Below are positions 12,201 through 31,567 of a stretch of DNA of 64,000 nucleotides, piece after piece (the first letter of the stretch is position 1; every line of letters starts with the position of its first letter). The position numbers and the translations under genes are program-made. This DNA comes from Euglena gracilis (taxonomy: Eukaryota > Euglenida > Euglenophyceae > Euglenales). The stretch lies in contig CP154956.1 in NCBI GenBank assembly GCA_039621445.1, positions 45,303,291-45,367,290 of the forward strand. Direction: 5' to 3'. The notes beneath the pieces were generated by a model. It did no database searches and had not been told where the DNA came from. It saw only the letters and a program-made list of their open reading frames with translations.

Positions 12201-15200
12201 GGGTTTGACCCCCAACTCCCCGCCAGGCCCGAGTTATTCACGCGCGAAGGGGTCCAAACTCGGTAGGATTTACCCGCCCCCCCCTGGATGAGCCCTCCCC
12301 CGGACTGCCAAAAAATGTCAATTTTCAAAATATCTCCAAAATGAAGCCAAATCAAAGGAAATGTCCGGAGACCTAATTTGAAGCCCTTGGAACGCCCCAT
12401 CTACCGGTATTTTGATTTCCCCGCAACTCCTCGCCTAGCCCGAGATACGGCCGTTTTCGGCGCAGCTGGCCGTTTTGTACACTTTTCCCTCTGTTCGACT
12501 TAGCCGTTTTCGGGGGGTGGGGGGTCAAAAAATCGATGTTTTCAAAATTTCTCGAAAATGATGCAAAATCAAAGGAAATGTCCGGAGACCTAAATTGAAG
12601 CCCTTGGAACGCTCTATCTACTGGGATTTTGGTTTCCCCGCAACTCCCCGCCCAGCCCGAGATACGGGCGTTTTTTTGGCCAATTTGGGCCATTTCAGGC
12701 CATTTTGTACACTTTTCCCTCTGTTCGACTTGGCCGTTTTCGGCCAAAAAAGTCGAAAAAAATCGAAAAAATTTTTTTTGCCCGAAACGATGTTTTTTGG
12801 CCTCCCGGACCCGGAAAAACTGTTTTTGAGCCGAAAACGAGCGTTTTTCGACCCGCCAGCGCCCCGTTTTGGGCCGCCGACCCATTGACTTTGGGTCAAA
12901 ACCGGGTCGAAAAAGTCGAAAAAAATCGAAAAAATTTTTGCCCGAAACGATGTTTTTTGGCCTCCCGGACCCGGAAAAAACTGTTTTTGAGCCGAAAACG
13001 AGCGTTTTTCGACCTGCCAGCGCCCCGTTTTGGGCCGCCGACCCATTGACTTTGGGTCAAAACCGGGTCGAAAAAGTCGAAAAAAATCGAAAAAATTTTT
13101 TTTGCCCGAAACGATGTTTTTTGGCCTCCCGGACCCGGAAAAACTGTTTTTGAGCCGAAAACGAGCGTTTTTCGACCCGCCAGCGCCCCGTTTTCCACCG
13201 CCCCCCAATGGCTTTGGGTCAAAACCGGGTCGAAAAAGTCGAAAAAAAGTCGAAAATTTTTTTTTGCCCCAAACGATGTTTCTGGGCCTCCCGGACCCGG
13301 AAAAACTGTTTTTGAGCCGAAAACGAGCGTTTTTCGACCCGCCAGCGCCCCGTTTTGGGCCGCCGACCCGTTGACTTTGGGTCAAAACCGGGTCGAAAAA
13401 GTCGAAAAAAATCGAAAAATTTTTTTTTGCCCGAAACGATGTTTTTTGGCCTCCCGGACCCGGAAAAACTGTTTTTTGAGCCGAAAACGAGCGTTTTTCG
13501 ACCCGCCAGCGCCCCGTTTTGGGCCGCCAACCCATTGACTTTGGGTCAAACCCGGGTCGAAAAAGTCGAAAAAAATCGAAAATTTTTTTTTTACCAGAAA
13601 CGATGTTTTTGGGCCTCCCGGACCCGGAAAAACTGTTTTTGAGCCGAAAACGAGCGTTTTTCGACCCGCCAGCGCCCCGTTTTGGGTCAAGTTGCAAGCC
13701 TCTTGCCGGTCAGACAAACAAAGTCCAAACCAGTTGTTGTGCTGGAGGGAGGGTGGCACCCCATCTTGTCCATCTGCATCTTGTCCAGTAACTGCATCTT
13801 GTCCAGTATCTGCATCTTGTCCAGCATCTGCTATTTGTCCAGCAACTGCATCTTGTCCACCATCTGCATGTTGTCCAGTATCTGCATCCAATTCATCTTG
13901 TCCAGCATCGGCATCTTGTCCAGTATCTGCATCTTGTCTAGCATCTGCATCTTGTCCAACATCTGCTTCTTGTCCAGCAACTGCATCTTGTCCACCATCT
14001 GCATGTTGTCCAGTGTCTGCATCCAGTTCATCTTGTCCAGCATCGGCATCTTGTGCATCTTGTCCAGCATCTGCATCTTGTCCAGCATCGGCATCTTGTC
14101 CATTATCTGTCCAGTATTCATCCGTTGCCAAGCCAAAATAACCACAAAAGCCCAAAAATGGCCACAAAAAGCCCAAAATTTGACCACAAAACGCCCCAAA
14201 AAGCAACCAAAATTACCAAAAGTTGCCCAAAAACGCCAACAATGTCCACAAAAGATTGTGAAAAATGACCCAAAATCACCAAAAAAAGCGCAAAATGGCC
14301 AAAAATGCCATAAAATCTGCTCAAAAAGGCCCCAATTAGCCCAATATTTGCCAAATCAGTGATAAATCGCCCCCAAATTAGCAAAAATTGACCCATTATG
14401 GCCAAAATGGGTGTAAAATTGGAGCTTTGTGGGGAAACTATCCCAAAAATAGTTCAATTCTCCAAAATATACAAAAAAAATCCAGCATCGCCCAGCATCG
14501 CCCTGCATCGCCCAGCATCGCCCAGCATCATCAGAGGTGCTTGCCCATGAGGTCAGCGGGTACGGGGGGTATCTGGGGAGGACAGTTTCCCGCGGGGGGG
14601 GGGGGGGGGCAGGCTGACTGTATCCAGAAATAAAACACAGACAACTCGACCTGCAGCGTGCCCTTTTTCCGGCCAGGGCGGCTGTTGATGCTGGTTCCAT
14701 TTGTCCCACGTACGAGGCACAAGGTGGGGGGGGGGCATAAAGGCGGCCGGCGGCGGGTGAATGCACGGCGGATCAGCTGCCGCACTGGGAACGCCTCCAC
14801 ACTGTACGCCAGCCCCAGGGCCCTTTTCATATGACCCATACAGGGGGTTGGCCCACCCTGCCGTCCTCTGGGGGTGGCCCTGGGTCCAGGGCTACAGGAG
14901 GAAGTCCCTGGCAGGCAGGCGGGGGTCCACCAGCTGGCGCAGCGCCTCCCGCAGCCGCCGGGACAGCGGCAGCCGCTGGTATGGCACGTGGGCGAGGAAG
15001 TTCGGCCGGAGGCACCGACGCCGGTTTGGCCGGGGCGGGGGAGGAAACACCACAGGCCTCAGGCGTCCTGACTTAGGCGGCGCTAATTGCCCAACCGATT
15101 TTTGCGTTTTTTGACGTTTTTTGACTGTTTTGAAACCCCCCTCAAAGGGCACAAAATTTTAGGTTAAGAGGGGTGTGTGGCGGCTTTGGTCCAAATTTTT

Positions 15201-18200
15201 TTGAAAGTGGTTTTGCGCGGTATTCCGCTTAAACCATTTACCATTGTGTGTGATTTGTGTGAGTTGGGGGTGTAGTGGAAACGTTTGAAATGGGTTGAAA
15301 AACACCGACTTTGAATGGGTGTGACACGGGGATGTGTGTCCATGGTTTACGTTAATAACGGTATTTGAGAAACGAATGTATATTGCAAGCGTACGCGGAT
15401 AACCGCGTAAAACGAAACAAGAGGTGACAGGCGACGGAGTAAAATGTTTAGACGGATATCCGCGTGGAATGAACTTATACGCGGATTACCGCCTAAAAGT
15501 GAAAACAAAGAATGGTGCACGGATTACCGCGTACAATAACACAAACAGTTGATGATTGGTAGAAGGGAATCCGCTTGCTGTGTGTGTACATGTGGCGAGT
15601 TTTTGGCGAACTGGTGTAGGCGGGAATCCGTCTGGAGTGAATAAGAAACAATGGTGGTATCTAATAGTGTTGCCCTACCCCTGGGAGGGTTACGGTAGTG
15701 GGATGGACCGCAGGAGGAGGGTCTCGAACCTCCTCGAACGACATTCGAGGAGGTTCGAGACCCTCCTCGAACGTCGTTCGAGGTCGTTCGAGGAGGTTCG
15801 AGACCCTCCTCGAACGTCGTTCGAGGAGGTTCGAGACCCTCCTCGAACGTCGTTCGAGGACGTTCGAGGAGGTTCGAGACCCTCCTCGAACGTCGTTCGA
15901 GGTCGTTCGAGGAGGTTCGAGGTCCCTCCTCGAACGTCGTTCGAGGTCGTTCAAGGAGGTTCGAGGTCCCTCCTCGAGTGTCATTCGAGGTCGTTCGAGG
16001 ACGTTCGAGACCCTCCTCGAATATCGTTCGAGGTCATTGGAGGACGTTGGGAATATCTTTGAATGAAAATACTTTTGAATGACTGCAGTCCTGCATAAGT
16101 AAAAAAAACTTTTTCTAACCCTGAACCTGACCCTAACCGTATTCCTTCTAATAACCTCAGAAATTCTCCCTGTATGGGAATATTTTTGAAAAAATATTTA
16201 TGAATCAGTGCATTCCTGCGTAAGAAAAAAAATGTTTCTTTTACAATGCGTGGAAAATTTCCCCCTACAGGGTACCAGCTACCCCAAAGAGTCGCCCAAC
16301 TAGGGTTAATACACATGGGGGGACCCTCGCTCGGCGCCTTCGGCGCCTCGCTCGGGTCCCCCCATGTTTTTAACCCTAGTTGGGCGACTCTTTGGGTTCG
16401 CTGTGTACCCTGTAGAGGGAAATATAGCAACGATGAGCGGGATGGTTGCAACCATTGGGGATGAAATCTTGACCCTAACCCTATTCCTTCTAATAACCTC
16501 AGAAATTCTCTTGGTATGGGAATATTTTTGAAAACAGATACTTTTGAATGAGTGCATTCCTGCGTAAATCGAAAAATCGAAAAATTGCCCGAGTAGGGAG
16601 CGACGGGGGGGGATTTGAGAAATTCAAATTACCAACCCAATCACATATCGAGAGGGAATAGGTCTCGCCTGCTTGGGTGGTCGTTTCTGAAAAAATTCCC
16701 AAAAACCAAAAAACCAAAAAAAAAAGAACCCACACAAACTTTGTCGAAAACGTTGGTGTTGAAAGCTGTATGCATGTACGCAGGAGGAGGGTCTCGAACC
16801 TCCTCGAATATCGTTCGAGGACGTTCGAGGAGGTTCGAGGTCCCTCCTCGAACGTCGTTCGAGGTCGTTCGAGGAGGTTCGAGACCCTCCTCGAACGTCG
16901 TTCGAGGACGTTCGAGGAGGTTCGAGACCCTCCTCAAACGTCGTTCGAGGACGTTCGAGGAGGTTCGAGACCCTCCTCGAACGTCGTTCGAGGACGTTCG
17001 AGGAGGTTCGAGACCCTCCTCAAATGTCGTTCGAGGTCGTTCGAGGAGGGACCTCGAACGTTTTTAAGCCCCCCCCCCTTTGAAGGGGGGGGCTTAAAAA
17101 CGTTCGAGGAGGTTCGAGCTCGAACGTTCGAGCTCGAACCTCCTCCTACGGAAACCCCCCCCCTACCCCTCCCCTGTGTCGATACCGGCATAGGCCAGGT
17201 GCCATTGCCTGCTGGGGTCTCTGGAATTGGGGACAGTTACACCGTAGCCAATGGTAGCTGGGGAACTCCCTGACAACGTGGGCAGGTGCCACCCGACGAT
17301 ATCCTGCCCTCGCCAACGAACTTGGATAGAAACAGGTGCCTGTCTAAAACGGCCCAAAAAACAAAAAATAGAAGAATTAACTGATTTATGAAACTCTGCA
17401 CTCGCCGCATTCAGCATGAGCCAAAATCCACGAAGTCTTTCCACCATGAACAATTTTGTTTTAGGCGGTTAACCGCCTAACCATCCCCACACATCAATTT
17501 AAAAACACCATTGAGAATAGCATGGGGTTGGGTGGGGACCAAGAGACGACGTAGGTGGTTATCCGCTTAAAAGAAAATGCAGAACACCCGCTCTGGAGGC
17601 CAACAGCTGAAGTGTCAGCCTTGAGCACTGAGGCTTGGTCTACATTTATGAGTTGGGATGGAAACGGGGTTTGCAGAAACACAACTAATGAGAGATGGAG
17701 GGGGACATACCAGCTGTGAGGACAGAGGAGTCAGGCGGGAAACCGCCTGGCCGCGTTAAGGGTGCGCAGAAAAAGCAAAAAGGGTTTGTGGACGATGGGG
17801 GAGGGTGGAAGATGGAAATCACCCTGGAAATGAACTCTGCTGGTTTGGCTGCAAAATTTTGCAACCCTACTTGTGGCACCAGTCACAGGGGTGAATCTTT
17901 GCGGAGGACACGGACGATAGACTTGTTGCCAGGCTGCCAGGCAGTTTGCAGCTGAATGGTGTCTGGAGTGTTGTGGTGAGTTTGAGGGGTGGAGGTTTTA
18001 TGGAAACCAGGGAGAGGAGATTGCACCAGCAGGGCTTGACCAAACGAAGAGAGACGGCCAGCCCTTAAACTTGGGCACTCAGAGCAGGGGGTGGTTTCCA
18101 AAAAGACCGGACACACTTGTGCTGAGGGTGGTTACATGGATGGAAGCCAAATGCATCGGGTCAAACATCGACCCGGCGTTGGTTGAGAACGACCGCCTTC

Positions 18201-21012
18201 TGGTTTACCCCCCTCCCACACAGCTTCTGACTGTGGAGACCACCGTTGCCTCCTCCGGAGGCATGTTGCCGACCCCGAAGGAAGAAGAGCCAGAAAAAAA
18301 AGAGGTGGTTTGGGTATTCTGTCTGAATTTCAGCAAAAACTGCAGCTTTTCAAAGGAAAAATGCTGTAAAACTCTTTCAAAAAACAATTGAAAAGGCCTT
18401 GATTTTTTCAGAACTTGGAGGACTCCTTCCCAAAACCCCCCGAAATTTTTCGACAGCCGCCACCAGCTGCTGAAACAGGCGTTTCTCTGTCCATATCTTG
18501 AATCACTTCTTCACCAGCCATCCCCAGACCCTGATTTTGAGCCACCAAAACTGTTGGGTTCCAGGAAGAGGGCTCTAAGAGGTGCTTTTGTTCCTCCTGA
18601 GAAATCAACCTCGGGGTTTTGGCTGTTTTCCGGGAGAATAATAAAATATCACCTCTGCTGCAGCTCACCTGGCCTGGCAACTGACACATGCGTTCCACTG
18701 CTGTCCCTGCAGACGACCCCTTTACCACTGGCCAGGGGGAACACGTCCGCCTCCTCATTGGAGAGGACGGTGTCCCCCCCCTGCTCAAATGCCAGGCTGG
18801 TTTCCGTTTTTCTGGTTTTGCTGCTCGGTTGCTTGCTGCCAAGGCACAGCAGCCACAGCTCCCTTTCAACCTGTTCCGCCCAACTTCCAAACATTGTGCC
18901 GCCGACACCGACCGCCGACACCGACACTTCGGAACACCAAAACATCACAAACACAATCCATCAGGGCAGCAACAAGCTCCACGCGGGTTTCCGCCCAAAC
19001 CTCATCTGTGCAAAAAAAATTGCTTTCTCTTTCCGCGCCGCCTCAAACAACATTTTTGAGTATTTCTCAGCGGGGATTGACAGGTGGGAAAAAATGTTCA
19101 GTTTTGCATGGTTCTGCTGTGTCATCAGCAGGGAACTTGTGTGCGGACAAATTAAAGACACCACGCACTCAAATCGCAAACTATTTAGGTTCACCTTGAC
19201 TCCAAGCTTCTCAAAATACTTCAACTTGCGACTGCCAGAATGGTGTTGCAGCGTTTCCCAACCCCCCTGTTCTGGATAGCAGCACTTGCAACCACGCCCC
19301 CCTCCCTCCCATGCTTTCCTTGGTCCAACTGCCATCCTGCACTGCTAAATAATACATCGTGGTGCACAGCCTACGAGGAGGGGGATGCTGGGGAGCTTGT
19401 AAACCACTCAGGACACAAGAGGCAAGCACACATAACGATCTCGCGCAAAGTAAAAGCGAAGTAGGCGGATAACCACCCACTGCTACCATTCACCAACGTC
19501 TCAAAATCCCCTCCCTCACCCCCCAAATTTGTTCATTAACAACTTCACGTGATGACCGACTTCTGGAGGTTTCAGCGCGTTCCCACTTCCCGCTCCCATA
19601 TGTCATCCACAAACAAGAACGCTTCTCATTCTCAAACCCTTCTGAGCGGGTTTCCGCCTAAAGATCTCCAACTCACCCACATCATTCATTTGCTGTGTGT
19701 GACACCCCCACCCTGAGACAGCACCATTCACCATGCAAAATAAAAATCCAACGTGCCCACCCATTCTCCGACAGCTGTGCATGTAGCTGTCTTTCCTTTC
19801 ATCCATTCATGCACACGTCGTTGCAAAATCATCACTGCTTTACGCGGTAAACCGCCTAATCTCATTTTTAACGTTATTCCCAGTCTAGTCCCCTCCGTTA
19901 GGGCAGCATCTCTTCATCAAAAAACAAGTTTTGCGCGGTTTACCGCTTAAACCATCTCTTCCAGAAATTATAACATCTTTTCGGCAGTGTTGTCTGTTCA
20001 CCTCCCAAATCACTGGACCTCGGGACTCACAAGAGGTTCAAAAATGTGCGGGTTGCTTAGGCGGTTGCCTCTTCTTCACCTGCCACACCGTGTCACCCCC
20101 CCTCCACAGGGGGGGGTCCGGCAGCATCGCCAAACAACCGGGGCTTCGGAGGCCAGGTGTTCTCCGGCTGTTTTCTGTTTTTCAAAATTTTAGGGCGTTC
20201 CAGGGGGGTGTTTCCCAAACCCCCCCTAAAACAGCCATAAATTTTCAAAATCGGCCTTTTGCCAAAATACCTAAAACTGACCCAAAACGACCCAAAATTT
20301 TCAGTTCGCACCGCCTCCTAAAATTTTTAACCCCAAATAGGTGGGGTCAGCTAAGCGGAAAACCGCGCACCTCCGACGCACAGAAATTGGAAAAAAATTT
20401 GGGCAATTAGCGCCGCCTAAGCCTGAGGGGGGGGGCACCTGGCTTATGGGATGATTTCTGCCATAATTATTTTACAGGCGTTACAAGCTTCTCGGCTCTC
20501 CAAAAAGCCAGAAATGCACCCTCATGGACACCTCACCATCCTCCCGCTTGAGCACCGACACCCACCAGAGCCCAGTGGGGCAGACAACACATATTGACGC
20601 TAAAGGCAACCCTGGTCAACACATGTCTGGAGGCTTTTGGGTCCTTTTGTTGCACCTTTCCCCATTTGTGGACCATTTTTCACACAGCGAACTCATTGAA
20701 AGCATTGCCGCACACACCTGGTGGCCATGTAAGAATGAAATGCGTTTGATCGGCCAGATGCCTGTGTTCTTGTCAACGTCTCCATCCCCATCCCTACCGA
20801 AGAAAACCAACACTTTGGACTAACTCAAACCACCGGCAGACCACATTGCCCCTCACCCCACCACTGACCACCACAGACCAGGGTTTGCCCAGAGGGGGGG
20901 GGGACCCCGGGGGCAAGCCGGCTGGCGGCCCGAGGTCCTTCTCGAGGGAATTGGCGGAGCGCAGCAGGCTGCGGTACAGCGCGCGTCCCAGCCGCGCAGC
21001 GACGCCGTCCAT
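231..21012 (-). CDS. Gene A: predicted LYR-motif plus YccV-like domain protein, 9 exons
   Basis: Nine exons (minus order): 21012-20929, 15047-14914, 6264-6195, 5618-5563, 4883-4784, 4471-4342, 2552-2467, 529-416, 318-231. They join into one frame of about 287 codons ending in TAG at 231-233. The N-terminus reads MDGVAARLG followed by ALYRSLLRSAN, resembling the LYR helix of mitochondrial LYR-motif adaptors. Exons 4-7 resemble the YccV/HspQ-like domain also found in FBXO21, POLDIP2 and ClpF: AKFAIGDVVLH, then GLVVVSRTVFCKKSRGW, then NQPWYTVLAEHNS, then RLRWFFDSYDQVARRFVP. The C-terminal exons are basic, with GRVSLRVQRRV and GRVKLRKSRTV. Four introns fit the CAG/CTG nonconventional pattern exactly; exon 4/5 fits GT-AG. 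The start is chosen because ATG lies 18 nt after a pyrimidine-rich tract ending in CAG. Exon 3's 5' edge and the exon 1/2 and 6/7 joins are approximate. Family calls are from memory of motifs; the LYR call is the weaker. Confidence 0.55.
319..415 (-). other. Nonconventional intron, gene A exon 8/9 (97 nt)
   Basis: It starts GGCCAG and ends CTGCTGCA: CAG at +4 to +6 and CTG at -8 to -6, no GT-AG. The ends can pair as CAGGGCTG with CAGCCCTG (8 bp), bringing the splice junctions together. Removal joins CA to G, giving Gln, and keeps the frame. Confidence 0.7.
2640..2760. repeat. GGTTGGGCCGCGG palindromic array, copy 1
   Basis: Tandem palindromes of the form GGTTGGGCCGCGGCCGGCCG followed by CGGCCCAACC, separated by AAAA/TTTT spacers. 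A longer relative lies at 3745-4035. Confidence 0.75.
2955..2998. repeat. Interstitial telomere-like repeats (CCCTAA)n
   Basis: CTAACCCTAACCCTAACTC followed by two more CCCTAA units. Shorter traces occur at 3245-3260, 16110-16140 and 16470-16485. They always accompany the foldback family, so they appear to be part of that repeat rather than a chromosome end. Confidence 0.65.
3040..3198. repeat. Foldback (hairpin) element, copy 1
   Basis: Nearly perfect inverted repeat: CTACAGGGTAC, CAAAGAGTCGCCC, AACTAGGGTTAA and ACATGGGGGGACCC are each mirrored on the far side of a GGCGCC-TTC-GGCGCC centre. It is flanked by AACCCTAACCCTA telomere-like runs and by a segment with ATTCCTTCTAATAACCTCAG. Confidence 0.8.
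3498..3572. repeat. Foldback element, half copy
   Basis: It matches only the left arm of the element at 3040 (CCTACAGGGTAC through ACATGGGGGGACC) and stops close to the centre of symmetry. Confidence 0.7.
3745..4035. repeat. GGTTGGGCCGCGG palindromic array, copy 2
   Basis: About seven head-to-tail units of the same GC-rich palindrome as at 2640-2760, with A-rich spacers and small substitutions in the CCGCGG core. It lies between gene A exons 6 and 7. Confidence 0.75.
6555..8160. mobile_element. Composite satellite element 1 (GCTCGAGGATGCTC type)
   Basis: Layout: a left array of a 43-bp palindrome-rich unit (6580-6955), a core holding a ~78-bp tandem array (7090-7855), a right array of the same 43-bp unit (7875-8065), a poly-C/poly-G hairpin with TTTTTAAG arms (8064-8105), then an end reading ATCCTCCTACGG. 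The left end (GTTTCCGTAAGAGGATGCTC) is the approximate inverse of the right end. It lies in gene A intron 2. Confidence 0.5.
7090..7855. repeat. ~78-bp tandem array with ~34-bp deletion variants
   Basis: The unit contains TCGTTTCGGGGGGCAAATCC, TTGCTCAACTGTTCGAGGGC and AACAAAATCCCTTGTGTTTC. Some copies lack the middle block, giving a short unit. Long open frames across it arise from the repeat and are not genes. Confidence 0.8.
8421..10255. mobile_element. Element bounded by ~55-bp inverted repeats
   Basis: ATGCCTAACAAGCGGTGCCG...CACCGCTTGACACCGCTGGG at 8426-8480 is mirrored at about 10195-10253. Inside are the 18-bp minisatellite and CAGCATCGCC repeats. The GACAAGTCAGCGAGT...GGAGACAGGTCCC segment just outside recurs near 10450-10490, 14540-14590, 28540-28610 and 28860-28970. 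Confidence 0.45.
8880..9660. repeat. 18-bp minisatellite CATCTTGTCCAGYRTCTG, array 1
   Basis: Dozens of variant 18-bp units. Because 18 is a multiple of three, five frames stay open on both strands and give false ORFs of up to 324 codons rich in CPAS or LDKMQM. Confidence 0.85.
10610..11130. repeat. Degenerate tandem repeat TTTTTGACCACTTTTGCC
   Basis: Pyrimidine-rich units of about 16-30 bp with ACTTTTGCCCAC and CTGCTTTTTGACC blocks. No coding signal. Confidence 0.7.
11820..12010. repeat. Poly-C/poly-G foldback with ATGACCC arms
   Basis: Repeated CCCCCTAAATGACCC and its inverse GGGTCATTTAGGGGG, with copies reading CTAGATGACCCCCC. Members of this style recur at 37840-37950 and 48555-48925 (with ATAATACC or ATAAGACC cores). 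Confidence 0.55.
12100..12310. repeat. Interspersed repeat family R1, copy 1
   Basis: It shares GATTATCACCATGATCC, GTTCCCGGAATTTTTTTTTT, CGAGCGACTG, ACTAGGAATC and GCGAAGGGGTCCAAACT with the copy at 37570-37780, partly in inverted order. Confidence 0.6.
12355..12665. repeat. Interspersed repeat family R2, tandem pair
   Basis: ATGTCCGGAGACCTAA followed by GAAGCCCTTGGAACG and CCCGCAACTCC occurs twice (12360-12460, 12580-12665). An inverted third copy lies at about 1865-1955. Confidence 0.65.
12861..13690. repeat. 162-bp tandem repeat, about five units plus flanking partial copies
   Basis: The block GCCCCGTTTT recurs at 12861, 13022, 13185, 13347, 13511 and 13673 (spacing 161-164 bp). Each unit contains CCCGGACCCGGAAAAACTG and GAGCCGAAAACGAGCG. 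Diverged single copies occur at about 1680-1830 and 38050-38240, so the array grew from a dispersed repeat. The 359-codon minus-strand frame across it is spurious. Confidence 0.85.
13765..14125. repeat. 18-bp minisatellite CATCTTGTCCAGYRTCTG, array 2
   Basis: The same unit as at 8880-9660. Both arrays are followed by an A-rich stretch of CCAAAAATGGC-type sequence and then repeated CAGCATCGCC (about 9990-10085 and 14480-14530), so a whole composite unit is duplicated. Confidence 0.85.
15690..17160. mobile_element. Composite satellite element 2 (GTTCGAGGAGGTTC type)
   Basis: It has the same layout as element 1: left array (15710-16035), core (16040-16780), right array (16787-17055), hairpin GTTTTTAAGCCCC...GGGGCTTAAAAAC (17060-17103), and an end reading CCTCCTACGGAAAC. 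The 43-bp unit differs from that of element 1 by consistent substitutions (TTCGA for CTCGA, AGG for ATG). The core instead holds a foldback element and telomere-like motifs. It is nested in the 5.35-kb element. Confidence 0.5.
16262..16420. repeat. Foldback (hairpin) element, copy 2
   Basis: Almost identical to 3040-3198, including the same flanking segments on both sides (about 16130-16570 against 3230-3490). It sits inside composite element 2. Confidence 0.8.
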
Positions 21013-21075
21013 TGGCGGCGGGCCCGTCTCTGAGGTGGGGAGGCAGGGGGGGGTATGGGGAGGGGGGACGTGACC
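21013..21075 (-). promoter_or_regulatory. Predicted spliced-leader acceptor and short 5' UTR of gene A
   Basis: On the minus strand a pyrimidine-rich run (C-rich with T) ends in CCTCAG at 21030-21032, and ATG follows after 17 more bases. In Euglenozoa, spliced leaders are added at AG after such tracts. No leader can be seen in genomic sequence, so this is inference. Confidence 0.35.
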
Positions 21076-22121
21076 GGTGGGGTGGGGGGGATGGGGTGGG
21101 GGTGGCTGTTCTTACCCCATTGGACACACTGGTGTGTGCCCAACTGATGCGATATGGTATGATGCGATGCAAACTGGTGCTGTGGTTGGGCCGGCGGGAA
21201 AGGTCAGCAGACCAACCTCTGAACTCTACGCTGACCGACATCCAACCCTTGGTGACACACCAAATCCCGAACTAAGATCAAACCTTGCTTCACCAGATAT
21301 TGTCGACAGACAGACCATTTAGCAAAAGGTCAAGCTTCGTGTGAACAGGCTGCTTCATCCGCTGCCGTTTTGATTGGAGTTGCACAGCACACAACATTTC
21401 CGATCTGACAAGCTGGTCTGCCAACCAGCCTCTTCTCGCTGGCTCCTCAATCTCTTCAGTGCGACGAAACTAACTAGTCTGGCTGAGAAGGACTGTCCTC
21501 TTGCATTTTGACAGAGAGCGCCAGAGAAATCTGACTGGGAGCGACTGAGGAGCCTCTTTGAGCTGCAGAAGTTGCGTTGGAACAGCCTGGCGTTACACTG
21601 GGTTTGAGCTGCCTCTGAGCCTGTGAGCAATGCCATCTGAAAAGTTTCAGATTGTTGTATGACGTAAAGAAAATGGCTGATGCTTTGGTGCCGAGGTACC
21701 ATTCAAAATTGACACAAAGACATAAGACAGAACATTCTCAAGAGCAGTTGAGAATGTTGTTCAAGTCTATTCCTGTTCCTTGCCTAATTCTATCCAAGCC
21801 TATTCCTTGTCCTAATCTGGACTTCCACACAATCATTCCCTGATTTGCAAATTTGATTGCACAAATCGTGGGTCCAGATAAGAATCTTTCCTTTCACACC
21901 TCGCTATCAAGACGCCGGAGGTTTGTATCGATCGACCAGCCAGAGGGCAGTGGCGTGTGGTGGCAACGGGGGGCAGACGTTGGAAGGTATTGCTACAGCC
22001 AGACTATGGAGGAGTGTTTCTGAAGGCTGCTCCAGGTGACATACACGGCCAGATACTCGGGTACTCGCACAGGCACAGCAGCCCGGCACTAATGCACATT
22101 AGGAGGATGGTGGCCGGCTCA
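21030..22121. other. Intergenic region between genes A and B
   Basis: It has lower GC than the exons and lacks the poly-C hairpins and tandem arrays seen in introns. I see no exon, tRNA or rRNA in it. It probably holds the 3' UTR of gene B. Confidence 0.4.
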
Positions 22122-31526
<9,405 letters not shown>

Positions 31527-31567
31527 CGCGGTAACGCCCCGCCAGGCACAGCGACAGGCCCTGGCTC

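Larger units (their letters stand above)
15215..20365. repeat. Dispersed palindrome TTAGGCGG-NNNN-CCGCCTAA
   Basis: Imperfect palindromes occur near 15215, 15393, 15451, 15480, 15517, 15561, 15616, 17461, 17550, 17731, 19454, 19645, 19838, 19932 and 20351, for example TTAGGCGGTTAACCGCCTAA at 17461 and ACGCGGATAACCGCGTAAA at 15393. The spacing is irregular, unlike a tandem array. The GCGG and CCGC arms are kept while the four to five central bases vary. A half-site lies at 20053. They are confined to the TIR-bounded element. Confidence 0.6.
15072..20421. mobile_element. 5.35-kb element with terminal inverted repeats in gene A intron 1
   Basis: The left end (15072-15094) reads CTTAGGCGGCGCTAATTGCC plus CAA. 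The right end (20398-20421) is its exact reverse complement. Outside the repeats, CCTCAGG on the left and CCTGAGG on the right may extend them. Between them lie at least 14 copies of a short palindrome (GCGG-N4/5-CCGC), one composite satellite element, and several mid-length open frames with no recognised domain. No target-site duplication is clear. Confidence 0.55.

Noticed and set aside
12618-13697. 359-codon minus-strand ORF
   Set aside because: It follows the 162-bp tandem repeat; similar open frames exist on the other strand and no domain is present.
18554-19279. 241-codon plus-strand ORF inside the 5.35-kb element
   Set aside because: No recognisable domain, and overlapping open frames occur on the other strand, so there is not enough to call a gene; it remains worth testing if full copies of the element are found.
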